Virus record (IMG/VR): IMGVR_UViG_3300036845_000127
Span: 1-32,073 of that record
Reading direction: 5' to 3' (one strand)
Length of the DNA stretch: 32,073 nt
Origin: a virus
Position numbers and translations under genes: made by a program. Below, piece by piece: positions 7,021 to 14,476 of the stretch; position 1 is the first letter of the stretch; every line of letters begins with the position of its first letter. A model generated the notes under the pieces. The model was given only the letters and a program-made list of their open reading frames with translations. It searched no databases and was not told the origin of the DNA.

Positions 7021-7788
7021 GTGATAGAGCTGGAGGACTTCGAGTACGACGAGATCATGTACCAGCTACAGCGCGCACTAGAACTTGTTGACAGGCTCGA
7101 AAAACGCGGCTACTGCTGCGGAACTACTAAACCCCAGGCCAAGGAGGACTTCAGCATGGGACAGATCAGCAACATCACCGTTCGCGCCAGCGACGGGATC
7201 AAGACGGCGGACTACGCGCCGCCGAAGCTCTACGATATCACCGCCATCATCATCCCCACGGACGATGACAACGTGGACCAGCTCCTCACCGACACGCTCG
7301 CGCGCATCAACCGCGCCGGGCAGGCCTACCTGACGGGCCGCGTCACCGCTCCGGCGGCGACTGGCGGTAGCGATCCGGCGGCGGTCGAGGAGACCCCGGC
7401 GACCCCGCGCAGGAAGCGTCGCACGGCTGCGGAGATCGCGGCTGACGAAGCCCTGGCGCGCGCCGCCCACCCGAAGGGCGAGACCCCCAAGGACCCGGCG
7501 GCGGTCGGCGACGACGACTTCCAGATCGAGGGCGAGACCCCGGCGGAAGGCGGCGAGGACGACTTCGCCATCGAGCCGGAGACGGCTGACGAGGAGATCA
7601 CGGACGCGGCCCTGAACGCCGCCGTCCAGCGCAAGAACGCCGAGCTGAGCGACCCCGAAGCCATCCGGGGCCTCATCAAGCAGTACAACCCCGACCCGAC
7701 CAAGGCCTTCCAGCTCCGGGAAATCCCGCAGACCAAGCGCGCGGAATTCATCACGAAGCTCGGCGGCCTGACGAAGGCGTCGGCCTAA
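7021..7788 (+). CDS. Acidic replication-region protein with two possible starts
   Basis: Two starts in one frame are supported. GTG 7021 follows GGAGG by 7 bases and gives 255 residues. ATG 7156 follows AAGGAGG by 8 bases, has its own promoter (7088-7116), and gives 210 residues. The extra N terminus is acidic and helical with a Cys-Cys pair (EYDEIMYQLQRALELVDRLE, then KRGYCCG). The shared part has a beta-rich N terminus (GQISNITVRASDGIKTADYA), an Ala/Pro/Glu-rich disordered middle with two similar acidic segments (DDDFQIEGETPAEGG and EDDFAIEPETADEE), and a helical end. No family is recognised. Its place before the nuclease, SSB and polymerase suggests a replication or recombination accessory. 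Confidence 0.75.
   Translation: MIELEDFEYDEIMYQLQRALELVDRLEKRGYCCGTTKPQAKEDFSMGQISNITVRASDGIKTADYAPPKLYDITAIIIPTDDDNVDQLLTDTLARINRAGQAYLTGRVTAPAATGGSDPAAVEETPATPRRKRRTAAEIAADEALARAAHPKGETPKDPAAVGDDDFQIEGETPAEGGEDDFAIEPETADEEITDAALNAAVQRKNAELSDPEAIRGLIKQYNPDPTKAFQLREIPQTKRAEFITKLGGLTKASA
7088..7116 (+). promoter_or_regulatory. Candidate internal promoter TTGACA-N17-TACTGC
   Basis: TTGACA at 7088-7093, 17 bases, TACTGC at 7111-7116. It lies inside the N-terminal extension of the acidic protein gene and just before the internal AAGGAGG and ATG 7156, so it could make a transcript for the short form only. Codon use around it is less GC-rich at third positions than upstream. Confidence 0.5.
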
Positions 7789-7796
7789 AGCTTCCT

Positions 7797-7888
7797 TGCC
7801 TGGAAGATGGGGTTAGCGCCCCTACCCCCGCCCCGAGCTATTACAGCAGACAGGGCGGGGGAACCAGGCACTTTAAAGGACCCAGGCA
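7797..7888 (+). promoter_or_regulatory. Structured leader with alternative pairing at the RBS
   Basis: The gap before the nuclease gene can fold as a three-way junction. TGCCTGG (7797-7803) pairs with CCAGGCA (7864-7870) and encloses a small GGGG/CCCC hairpin (7809-7822) and a 9-bp hairpin CCCCCGCCC/GGGCGGGGG (7825-7833, 7853-7861). A second copy of CCAGGCA at 7882-7888 directly abuts the ATG at 7889. Between the two copies lies CTTTAAAGGA, which contains the Shine-Dalgarno. If TGCCTGG pairs with the second copy, the ribosome binding site becomes enclosed. No T-run follows, so it is not an intrinsic terminator. Confidence 0.5.
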
Positions 7889-9130
7889 ATGGACCAACCA
7901 GATCACAGCAAGCGCGCGCACTCGCCCCTCGGGGCCTCGGGTGCGGAACGCTGGATGAACTGCCCCGGCAGCGTGTCCCTCCTGCGCGAGCTTCAGCTCC
8001 CGGAGAGCGATGAGCCGGATTACCGCCGCGAGGGTACGGCGATGCACGAGGCCGCCGAGCACTGTCTCCGGGGCGGGCTGGACACGTGGGAGATCGTCGG
8101 CCAGACGTTCAACGAGACCGTGATCGACGCGCCCATGGCGGACGCCATTCAGGTCTACCTCGACTGCGTGCGGAAGGACATTGACCGCGCTTCTTGGTGG
8201 CAAGTCGAGTACCGCATCTCCTCGCCGGTCCACCCCGACTTCTACGGGAGCGCCGACCTCGCCGCGCTGATCCCCGCCGAGGGGCGGACGGCCATGGCGG
8301 ACATGGGGAAGGACCCGAACGAGTGTCTGATCGTCACCGACCTCAAGGGCGGCGAGGGCATTATCGTGGAGCCGGAGGAGAACCCGCAGGGCATGTACTA
8401 CGCCTTCGGCGTGATCGACCAGACGGAGCGCCAGAGCGCGATCACCTTCCGCGACGACCTCAAGGTCTGCATCCGCATCGTCCAGCCGCGCGCCTTCCAC
8501 CACGCCGGGCCGATCCGAGAGTGGTGGACCACGGTCGGTGAGCTGAAGGAGTGGGTCCACTCCGTGCTGGTGCCTGCCATGGCAAACGCGGAGATCGACA
8601 ACACGCTTGACGCTGGCCCCTGGTGCCGCTTCTGCCCCGCCAAGCTGGTCTGCCCCCTGCTGACTGGGCTCTTTAAAGCCGCCGCCGTGGCGAACCCCGC
8701 CGAGGTGGTGAACTACAGCGACGAGAGCTTGGGCCGTAGCTGGCGCTACCGCGAGGCGGTGAAGTTCTATCTCGGGGCGCTCGACGCGGAAATCTTCCGC
8801 CGCATGAACAAGGGCCACGTCTTCACCGACGTTGCCAAGCTGGTTCCGAAGCGCGCCAACCGGGTGTTTAAGCCCGAGGCCCCGGAGCTGGCGAAGAAGA
8901 AGTTCGGGGCCGACGCCTTCACGAAGCCGGAGATCAAGAGCCCGGCTGAGCTGGAGAAGCTGGGGCCGGACGCCAAGGAGTTTGTGAAGGAGTATGCGTA
9001 CATGCCCTCCACCGGCCTGACAGTCGCCCCGTGGGACGACCCGAAGCCCGGCGTGCGGGTAGAGACAACCGAAGAAGCCTTCGGCTCCGTTGTGGAGGCG
9101 CTAGGCCTAGCAGAAGGATCGAGCGAATGA
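7889..9130 (+). CDS. DUF2800 PD-(D/E)XK nuclease (Cas4-like)
   Basis: 413 residues. The N terminus HSPLGASGAERWMNCPGSV and the early REGTAMHEAAEHCL are hallmarks of DUF2800 phage nucleases. The PD-(D/E)XK core is seen as FYGSADLAAL (acidic ligand) and VTDLKGGEGIIVEPEENPQG (D-x-K, then helical N-x-Q). A Cys cluster, WCRFCPAKLVCP, follows at about 248-259, as in Cas4/AddB-type nucleases that hold iron-sulphur clusters. It most likely acts as an exonuclease in phage recombination or end processing, with the DUF2815 protein two genes on. Shine-Dalgarno AAAGGA lies 8 bases before the ATG. TTTAAA at 8672 encodes Phe-Lys. Confidence 0.85.
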   Translation: MDQPDHSKRAHSPLGASGAERWMNCPGSVSLLRELQLPESDEPDYRREGTAMHEAAEHCLRGGLDTWEIVGQTFNETVIDAPMADAIQVYLDCVRKDIDRASWWQVEYRISSPVHPDFYGSADLAALIPAEGRTAMADMGKDPNECLIVTDLKGGEGIIVEPEENPQGMYYAFGVIDQTERQSAITFRDDLKVCIRIVQPRAFHHAGPIREWWTTVGELKEWVHSVLVPAMANAEIDNTLDAGPWCRFCPAKLVCPLLTGLFKAAAVANPAEVVNYSDESLGRSWRYREAVKFYLGALDAEIFRRMNKGHVFTDVAKLVPKRANRVFKPEAPELAKKKFGADAFTKPEIKSPAELEKLGPDAKEFVKEYAYMPSTGLTVAPWDDPKPGVRVETTEEAFGSVVEALGLAEGSSE

Positions 9131-9654
9131 CCAGACTGACCAACGCTTTAAAGCGCACAATCATCGACGCCGTGCTGGAAGACCTCCCGAAGACCGACTT
9201 CTCCGAGACCGCCCGCAAGCGCGCCCTGGAGCTGGCGGTCGCCCATCTCCCGCCGGAAGCCCAGCGCATCTGGAAGGACGGCGCGCGGCGCGGCCTGCTG
9301 AAGACCTCCTCGCTCTACGTCTGGGGCAAGGACGACCGGGGCGTCGTGGTGAGCGTGAGCCTGCCCGGCTTCGAGACCTACCACGACGAGATCAAGAAGG
9401 ACCCGCAGTTCGCGGCGGCCTGCGCTGCGGTCCAGGAGCAGAAGAAGACGTTCGACGAGCTGAAGCTGAAGCTCAAGGGCCAGCTAAACGCCTGCCCGAA
9501 CGTGAAGACCTTCTGCGAGCGGTTCCCCGATCTGGCCTGCTACGTCCCGGAGAGCGAGGCCGAGCCGGTCAACCTCCCGGCGACCACCGACCTGATCGAC
9601 AACCTGAAGGCGGCGGGCCTGAAGCTGCCGCGCCCCCTGAAGAAGGCCGCTTGA
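9127..9654 (+). CDS. Nmad5-like protein, 175 aa
   Basis: ATG 9127 overlaps the nuclease stop as ATGA and follows AAGGA by 9 bases. The N terminus MTRLTNALKRTIIDAVLEDL and the later WKDGARRGLLKTSSLYV resemble the family named Nmad5 (nucleotide modification associated domain 5), whose members begin with LTxAIRxxI and carry a LPTSSS-like segment. That family was named for its neighbourhood with DNA-modification genes; its activity is not established. The match is by eye and moderate. The C-terminal half is helical with a Lys/Leu-rich coil (TFDELKLKLKGQL). TTTAAA at 9147 encodes Leu-Lys. The TGA stop lies within the TTGACA of the next promoter. Confidence 0.55.
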   Translation: MTRLTNALKRTIIDAVLEDLPKTDFSETARKRALELAVAHLPPEAQRIWKDGARRGLLKTSSLYVWGKDDRGVVVSVSLPGFETYHDEIKKDPQFAAACAAVQEQKKTFDELKLKLKGQLNACPNVKTFCERFPDLACYVPESEAEPVNLPATTDLIDNLKAAGLKLPRPLKKAA

Positions 9655-9679
9655 CACGACGGGAGGGCCGCGCTAGGCT
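9651..9679 (+). promoter_or_regulatory. Promoter TTGACA-N17-TAGGCT
   Basis: Perfect -35 at 9651-9656, a 17-base spacer and TAGGCT at 9674-9679, overlapping the end of the Nmad5-like gene. The -10 and spacing equal those of the candidate at 2664-2692. It should drive the ssDNA-binding protein and possibly the polymerase operon. Confidence 0.65.
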
Positions 9680-9690
9680 CTCCCGGTAGT

Positions 9691-9709
9691 CCCCCATTCC
9701 GGGGGTTTT
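9691..9709 (+). terminator. Stem-loop with T-run at the start of the SSB transcript
   Basis: CCCCC (9691-9695) pairs with GGGGG (9701-9705) around ATTCC, followed by TTTT. It lies about 5 bases after the predicted transcription start of the 9651 promoter, so it may end upstream transcripts or act as a 5' protective hairpin or attenuator for the DUF2815 gene. The stem is short, so termination may be partial. Confidence 0.5.
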
Positions 9710-9743
9710 CAGCCCGCGCTTTTGCGGTAAGGAGTTAGACGAT

Positions 9744-10388
9744 ATGTCTGAAGCAACGAACGAAGGTCGCGCGAAAACGACCAAGCCCCAAGTCCTCACC
9801 TTCCCGAACCTCGACGAGCCCCGCGCCGTCAAGCGGAACGGCAAGGACACCGGCAAGCCTAAGTACAGCATCAACCTGGAATTCGAGCCGGAGAGCGAAG
9901 ACCTCGCCGCGTTCAAGGCCCAGGCTGTGGCGGTCGCTCGGGCGAAGTGGCCGGGCGTGGACCTCAAGACCCTGAAGTTCCCCTTCACCTCCGGCGACCA
10001 GCTCGCCGACAAGGCGAAGGCGAAGGGCAAGGATCGCGAGTTCTCGCGGGGCAAGGCCGTGTTCACGGCGCGCACCGAGTTCCAGCCGAACCTCTCCGTC
10101 CTCAAGGACGGCAAGGTCATCGACCTGGACGGCACCGACAAGGGCCAGATCAAGAAGCTGTTCTATTCCGGCTGCGCGGTCCTGGTCGAGGTGCAGTTCT
10201 CGGCCTACGATGCTGTCCAGGAGGACGGCAAGCCCGGCGTCAACGCCTACGTCAACAAGGTGCTGTCCTTCAACAAGGGCAAGCGTCTGACCGGCGGCGC
10301 GTCGAGCGAAGAAGCGTTCAAGGACTACATCGGCTCGGTCAGCGACTACGACCCGACCGATGGTCTGGACGACGAAATCCCGTTCTAG
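9744..10388 (+). CDS. DUF2815 single-stranded DNA-binding protein
   Basis: 214 residues, AAGGAG 8 bases before ATG. The sequence fits DUF2815, the OB-fold ssDNA-binding proteins found beside DUF2800 nucleases and PolA-type polymerases in many phages: an N-terminal strand set (KPQVLTFPNLDEPRAV), KPKYSINLEFEP, an internal basic helix region, and VNAYVNKVLSFNKGKRL. The C terminus DGLDDEIPF is an acidic tip ending in Phe, like the protein-docking tail of SSB proteins. It should coat ssDNA at the fork and during recombination. It has its own promoter, which fits the need for many copies. No TTTAAA core lies inside it. Confidence 0.85.
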   Translation: MSEATNEGRAKTTKPQVLTFPNLDEPRAVKRNGKDTGKPKYSINLEFEPESEDLAAFKAQAVAVARAKWPGVDLKTLKFPFTSGDQLADKAKAKGKDREFSRGKAVFTARTEFQPNLSVLKDGKVIDLDGTDKGQIKKLFYSGCAVLVEVQFSAYDAVQEDGKPGVNAYVNKVLSFNKGKRLTGGASSEEAFKDYIGSVSDYDPTDGLDDEIPF

Positions 10389-10530
10389 CTGGGGGTCAGC
10401 CGCCCGGCGTAAACTCCCCGGTATGCAGGGGCGAGGCGGCAATCAGCTAGAAGGTCCCGTGAGTTTAGGCTAGCACCCACGCAACGCTTGGCAGATGCAG
10501 CACACCTCACGGGACCACCCTTTAAAGGAG
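10385..10530 (+). promoter_or_regulatory. Highly structured leader of the DNA polymerase gene
   Basis: Two folded elements fill the gap. Element 1 is a nested hairpin: CTAGCTG (10385-10391) with CAGCTAG (10444-10450), GCCGCC (10399-10404) with GGCGGC (10435-10440), and CCCC (10416-10419) with GGGG (10428-10431). Element 2 is an 11-bp perfect inverted repeat, GGTCCCGTGAG (10453-10463) and CTCACGGGACC (10506-10516), spanning a 42-base loop that contains another TAGGCT (10466-10471). It ends 4 bases before CTTTAAAGGAG, which holds the polymerase Shine-Dalgarno. No T-run follows. It is likely a translation or mRNA-stability control element or a small RNA. Confidence 0.5.
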
Positions 10531-10535
10531 CGCAC

Positions 10536-12572
10536 GTGATCGTCACTGTCGTCCCCGACTTCGAGACAGCTTCCGCCTGTGACCTGAAGAAGGCCGGGGC
10601 CTGGAGGTATGCCGAGGACCCGACGACGGAGGTGCTGTGCCTCTCGTGGGACGTGGACGGCTGCGAACCCCTGGTGTGGTTCCCCGGCGCTCCCTGCCCG
10701 CCCGCGCTCCTGGAGCGCATCCTCGATCCGAACACCGTCTTCATCGCCCACAACGCGGGCTTCGAGAAGGCGATCTGGCGGCTTATCATGGTCCCCCTGT
10801 TCGGGTGGCCGGACATTCCCAACAACCGCTGGCACGACACCGCCGCGCGCTGCGCGCAACTCGTGATCCCGCAAGAGCTGGAGAAGGTGCTCGGCACTTT
10901 AAAGCTCGGCGTCGAGAAGGACATGGCGGGCAACCGGCTGACCCTCGCGCAGTCCAAGGTGGACAAGAAGACGGGCATGTACCCGGCGCGCACGCCCGAG
11001 GTGCTGGCGCGGATCGGGGAGTATTGCAAGACCGACGTGTTCGACCAGCGCAAGCTGCACGAGCGCATCGGCTTCCTGCCCGCCGACGAGCGCCGCGTCT
11101 ACCTGATGGACCAGGAGATCAACGAGCGCGGCATCCGCCTGGACATGCCTCTGGTGCGCGCCATGCGGAGCATCGTGGATCAGGCCTGCCCGCCTCTGGC
11201 CGAGGAGTTCAAGCAGCTCACGGGCGGCCTGAAGATGACCCAGATCGCCAAGGTCAAGAGCTGGATGATGGACCGGGGCGTGTGGCTCCCGGACATGACC
11301 AAGGACACCCTCGCCGCCGTGCTGGGGGAGACAGACGAAGGAGAAGAAGTTGAAGCGGACGAACGCATCAAGATCGACCTCCCGCCCGAGGTCGAACGCG
11401 CACTTCATATCCGACAGCTCATTGGCTCAGCGTCGATCAAGAAGCTTGATGCAATGGAAAGCTGTGTCTCCCAGATCGACGGGCGTGCCCGAGGCCTGCT
11501 CCGTTACCATCGCGCGGGTCCGGGGCGCTGGGCTGGGACGCTCATCCAGCCGCAGAACTTCCCGCGCGGGTCAGTGATCGAAGAGGATCGCCAGCAACTC
11601 GTGGATGCGATCATGACGCGCGACCCCGGCTACCTGGAGTGCCTGTACGGGCCGCCGGTCGAGGCGGTCATCTCCGCGCTGCGGAACACGCTGATCGCGG
11701 CGGACGGGCACACGTTCATCGCGCAGGACTACAGCGGGGTCGAGGCCAGGATCGTGCTCGCTCTCGCCGGGCAGCACGACAAGTGCGCGCTCATGGCGTC
11801 GGGCGTGGACGTGTACATCGACATGGCGTGCGACATTTACAACCAGCGGAAGGTCAGCCCCAACGACCCCGAGTACAAGGCGTGGGTCAAGGCCTTTAAA
11901 GAACTGCACCTGGAGTGGCGGCAGATCGGGAAGAACACGATCCTGGGCTGCGGCTTCCAGATGGGGGTGGACAAGTTCCACGACCGCTACTGCCCCGACC
12001 AGCCGCGCGAGTTCGCGGCGGCGGTGATCGAAGCCTACCGCAAGGTCTGGGCTCCCAAGGTCCCCGAGCTGTGGCGGGCGCTGGAGGACGCGGCGAAGTA
12101 CGCGGTGAAGGACCGGCGCGCGACGCAGGCGTTCGGCTGCACCTTCCAGCTCCGCGACGAGTGGCTGACGTGCCGCCTGCCTTCGGGCCGGGAGCTGCAC
12201 TACTTCGAGCCGCGCTCGATCCGCAAGGCCATGCCGTGGGACGAGGACGACGTTCGTCTGGCCTGGACCTACCGGGCGACGAAGATGGGGTCCATGCGGA
12301 CCATCGACGCCTACGGCGGGAGCCTGACGGAGAACGTCGTGCAGGCGCTCGCCCGCGACCTCCTGGTCAGCGCCATGTTCGGTTGCCGCAGGGCCGGGCT
12401 CCCCATCGTCTTGACAGTCCACGACGAGATCGTTACTGAGGTTCCGCTGGAGCAAGCCGAGACGGCGAATGCCCGGATGGAAGAGATCATGACGACCCTG
12501 CCCCAGTGGGCGAAGGATATCCAGGTCCCGATCCAGGTCGAGGGCTGGGTGAGCGAGAGGTACAAGAAGTGA
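10536..12572 (+). CDS. Family A DNA polymerase with 3'-5' exonuclease
   Basis: I chose GTG 10536 because AAAGGAG lies 5 bases upstream; an ATG at 10488 in the same frame lies inside the structured leader and lacks a Shine-Dalgarno. The 678-residue product has exonuclease motifs DFETAS (D8, E10), FIAHNAGFEKAIW (about 69-81) and YCKTDVFDQRKL (about 163-175). Polymerase motifs are DYSGVEARIVLALAG (motif A, about 396), RQIGKNTILGCGFQMG (O helix, about 464) and HDEIVTE (motif C, about 629). No 5'-3' exonuclease domain is present. At the place of E. coli Pol I F762 there is Leu, and Phe replaces the O-helix Tyr. It is the replicative polymerase of the phage. TTTAAA cores at 10898 and 11895 are coding. 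Confidence 0.93.
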   Translation: MIVTVVPDFETASACDLKKAGAWRYAEDPTTEVLCLSWDVDGCEPLVWFPGAPCPPALLERILDPNTVFIAHNAGFEKAIWRLIMVPLFGWPDIPNNRWHDTAARCAQLVIPQELEKVLGTLKLGVEKDMAGNRLTLAQSKVDKKTGMYPARTPEVLARIGEYCKTDVFDQRKLHERIGFLPADERRVYLMDQEINERGIRLDMPLVRAMRSIVDQACPPLAEEFKQLTGGLKMTQIAKVKSWMMDRGVWLPDMTKDTLAAVLGETDEGEEVEADERIKIDLPPEVERALHIRQLIGSASIKKLDAMESCVSQIDGRARGLLRYHRAGPGRWAGTLIQPQNFPRGSVIEEDRQQLVDAIMTRDPGYLECLYGPPVEAVISALRNTLIAADGHTFIAQDYSGVEARIVLALAGQHDKCALMASGVDVYIDMACDIYNQRKVSPNDPEYKAWVKAFKELHLEWRQIGKNTILGCGFQMGVDKFHDRYCPDQPREFAAAVIEAYRKVWAPKVPELWRALEDAAKYAVKDRRATQAFGCTFQLRDEWLTCRLPSGRELHYFEPRSIRKAMPWDEDDVRLAWTYRATKMGSMRTIDAYGGSLTENVVQALARDLLVSAMFGCRRAGLPIVLTVHDEIVTEVPLEQAETANARMEEIMTTLPQWAKDIQVPIQVEGWVSERYKK

Positions 12573-12721
12573 GCAACAAGCACAGCGACTACCGCTCGAC
12601 CTACGGGATCGACAAGGGCGGCAAGCGCCGCTTCGCGGACGGGACCTACCACAAGCCGAGCCGGTCGGTCGGCAAGCGCATGGCGAACTACCCGCCGCCG
12701 CAAAAGGGGAGAACCCAATGA
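12569..12721 (+). CDS. Small basic hypothetical protein, 50 aa
   Basis: GTG 12569 overlaps the polymerase stop as GTGA and has GAGAGG about 8 bases upstream. The product is short and strongly basic with Gly, Lys and Arg throughout (GIDKGGKRRFADGTYHKPSR) and a C-terminal PPPQKGRTQ. It may bind nucleic acid or the polymerase. Its stop overlaps the next start. No family is recognised, and it is supported mainly by the tight overlap on both sides. Confidence 0.5.
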   Translation: MSNKHSDYRSTYGIDKGGKRRFADGTYHKPSRSVGKRMANYPPPQKGRTQ

Positions 12722-12921
12722 GGCTGATCGTCTGGGCCGACCGGGGGAAAGCCCCGGAGTGGAGCACGCCCTGCCCCGAGTGCGGCCATGGGACGCTCCA
12801 GTCCTACGAGGCCGGGGAGCTGGTCTCCTTTAAAGGCGACGAGTACGTCTGCGTCAACACCCACAAGCGCAGCATCTTCCCGCCGCCGACCTCCAACCTC
12901 TGGGCTCGCGTGCTGCGATGA
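12718..12921 (+). CDS. Small hypothetical protein, CPEC motif, 67 aa
   Basis: ATG 12718 overlaps the upstream stop. Residues about 19-22 read CPEC and a further Cys occurs in DEYVCVNTH, so a partial zinc-ribbon-like fold is possible. TTTAAA at 12829 encodes Phe-Lys in LVSFKGDEYV. The stop overlaps the next start as ATGA. Function unknown. Confidence 0.6.
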   Translation: MRLIVWADRGKAPEWSTPCPECGHGTLQSYEAGELVSFKGDEYVCVNTHKRSIFPPPTSNLWARVLR

Positions 12922-13250
12922 CGCACCCCAGTCGAGCCAAGGGCGACCGCTTCGAGCGGTGGTGCGTGAACGTCCTGAAGGATGAGTACGGCATCGACGC
13001 CGAGCGCGTGCCACTCTCGGGCGCGGCGGGCGGAAGCCACACCGACGACCTCACCATGCCCGTCTGCGGCGAGCTGGCGCGGATCGAATGCAAGACGCGG
13101 AAGCGGGCGTGGTCCGATCTTTTCGGCTGGCTCAACCCGCCGCATCATGCTACAAAGCCGTTCGCCTTGTTCATCAAGGCCGACCGAACCGAAACACTGG
13201 TAGTCATGCCGCTGGCGACGTTCGCCCGGCTCAGCAAGGGAATTCTTTAA
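12918..13250 (+). CDS. PD-(D/E)XK endonuclease, Holliday junction resolvase-like
   Basis: 110 residues. RAKGDRFERWCVNVLKD gives the N-terminal helix glutamate, RVPLSGAAGGSHTDDLTMPV the acidic ligand, and ARIECKTRKRAW the E-x-K catalytic pair. This order and size match small archaeal-type/phage Holliday junction resolvase and related PD-(D/E)XK endonucleases. It probably cuts branched DNA during recombination and packaging. It could instead be a VRR-NUC-like enzyme; the fold is clearer than the substrate. The stop TAA (13248-13250) lies in the CTTTAAATG that also begins the next gene. Confidence 0.7.
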   Translation: MTHPSRAKGDRFERWCVNVLKDEYGIDAERVPLSGAAGGSHTDDLTMPVCGELARIECKTRKRAWSDLFGWLNPPHHATKPFALFIKADRTETLVVMPLATFARLSKGIL

Positions 13251-14474
13251 ATGACAGATCGCCTCACGGACGCACAGCTCGTAGAGACCCTGAAGACCGT
13301 TCGCGCGCAAGGCTCCCAGTCAGCCGCCGCCCGCTACCTGGGCCTGTCCCGCAGCACCCTGAAGGACCGGGTGATGGAGGCGAAGGAGCGGCAGCTCACC
13401 GCCGACACGCCGATCCGGGATGAGCTGTCCAAAGCGAAGGCAGAGCTGGTCGCGGCGCGGGCGGATATCCGTCACCTCCAGAAGGACCACGACACCGCCG
13501 AGCTGATCCGGTCGCGCATCTACAAGCTGGCCGAGCGCACCCCCGAGCCGCCGGACTGGATCAACCCGCTCAAGAAGCCCAAGGGCTCGCGCGGCGTGCC
13601 GGTCATGATCTGGTCCGACTGGCACTACGGCGAGGTGGTCCGGCCCGAGGAGGTCGGCGGCGTCAATGAGTTCAACGCGGAGATCGCGGCGGCCAGGATC
13701 ACGAAGCTGGTCGATACCTCCATCGACCTCGCGTTCAACCACATGGGCCGGGCGACCAAGGAGTACCCCGGAGCCATCGTCTGCCTGGGCGGCGACATGC
13801 TGAGCGGCGATATCCACGAGGAGCTGTTCGCCACCAACGACCGCACCACACAACAATGCATCAACGACCTCACCGATCTGCTGGCGGGCGCGCTGGAGAC
13901 GGTCGCCGACAAGTTCGGCAAGGTGTTCGTCCCCTGCGTCGTCGGCAACCATGGACGGGCGAGCCGGAAGCCGCGCATGAAGGGCCGCATCTACACGAGC
14001 CACGAGTGGAATATCTACTGCAACCTGGAGCGCCACTTCCGCCGCGACCCCCGCATCCAGTTCTTCATCCCGAACGAGACCGACGCCTACTTTAAAGTGT
14101 ACGGTCATCGCTTCCTCCTGACCCACGGCGACAGCCTGGGCGTCAAGGGCGGCGACGGGATCATCGGAGCCATCGGCCCGATCATGCGGGGCTCTATCAA
14201 GATCGGGCGCAGCGAGGCCCAGATCGGGCGCGACGTGGATACGATCCTGATGGGTCACTGGCACCAGATGCTCTGGCTCCCCGGCTGCATCGTCAACGGC
14301 GCGCTGAAAGGCTACGACGAGTACGCTCGTCTGGCCATGCGCGCCCCCTACAGCCCGCCGTCGCAGGCGCTCTTCTTCGTCCACCCCGAGCACGGCATCA
14401 CCGCCCGCTGGGAAGTGCTCCTGGACGGGCAGCGAAGCACGGTTGACAAGGAGTGGCTTAGCTGGCAAGGCTAA
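13251..14474 (+). CDS. Metallophosphoesterase with N-terminal helix-turn-helix
   Basis: 407 residues. The first 50 residues resemble a Fis/resolvase-type helix-turn-helix (GSQSAAARYLGLSRSTLKDR), followed by a coiled linker to about residue 90. The calcineurin-like phosphoesterase signature is complete: SDWHYG (D-x-H), LGGDML, VVGNHGR, THGDS and GHWHQ. The enzyme should hold two metal ions and hydrolyse phosphodiester or phosphomonoester bonds. The HTH suggests DNA binding, so a nuclease or DNA end-processing role is possible, but the substrate is unknown. ATG abuts the upstream stop in CTTTAAATG. TTTAAA at 14091 encodes Phe-Lys. Confidence 0.8.
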   Translation: MTDRLTDAQLVETLKTVRAQGSQSAAARYLGLSRSTLKDRVMEAKERQLTADTPIRDELSKAKAELVAARADIRHLQKDHDTAELIRSRIYKLAERTPEPPDWINPLKKPKGSRGVPVMIWSDWHYGEVVRPEEVGGVNEFNAEIAAARITKLVDTSIDLAFNHMGRATKEYPGAIVCLGGDMLSGDIHEELFATNDRTTQQCINDLTDLLAGALETVADKFGKVFVPCVVGNHGRASRKPRMKGRIYTSHEWNIYCNLERHFRRDPRIQFFIPNETDAYFKVYGHRFLLTHGDSLGVKGGDGIIGAIGPIMRGSIKIGRSEAQIGRDVDTILMGHWHQMLWLPGCIVNGALKGYDEYARLAMRAPYSPPSQALFFVHPEHGITARWEVLLDGQRSTVDKEWLSWQG

Positions 14475-14476
14475 GC
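14443..14476 (+). promoter_or_regulatory. Candidate promoter with overlapping hairpin
   Basis: TTGACA at 14443-14448 and AAGGCT at 14467-14472 with an 18-base spacer; the -10 is poor. A 7-bp inverted repeat GCTTAGC/GCTAAGC (14456-14462, 14470-14476) overlaps it. It could drive the cupin and diphosphohydrolase genes. The TTGACA encodes Val-Asp-Lys at the end of the upstream gene, so it could be chance. Confidence 0.3.

Noticed and set aside
10453-10519. tRNA-like outline: a 7-bp or longer acceptor-like stem with ACC after it
   Set aside because: The stem continues to 11 bp and there is no T-arm before the 3' strand nor a cloverleaf in the 42-base loop. I treat it as a leader hairpin.
10488-10535. 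ATG 10488 as the polymerase start
   Set aside because: It is inside the structured leader, has no Shine-Dalgarno, and the exonuclease motif begins only after GTG 10536, which has AAAGGAG.
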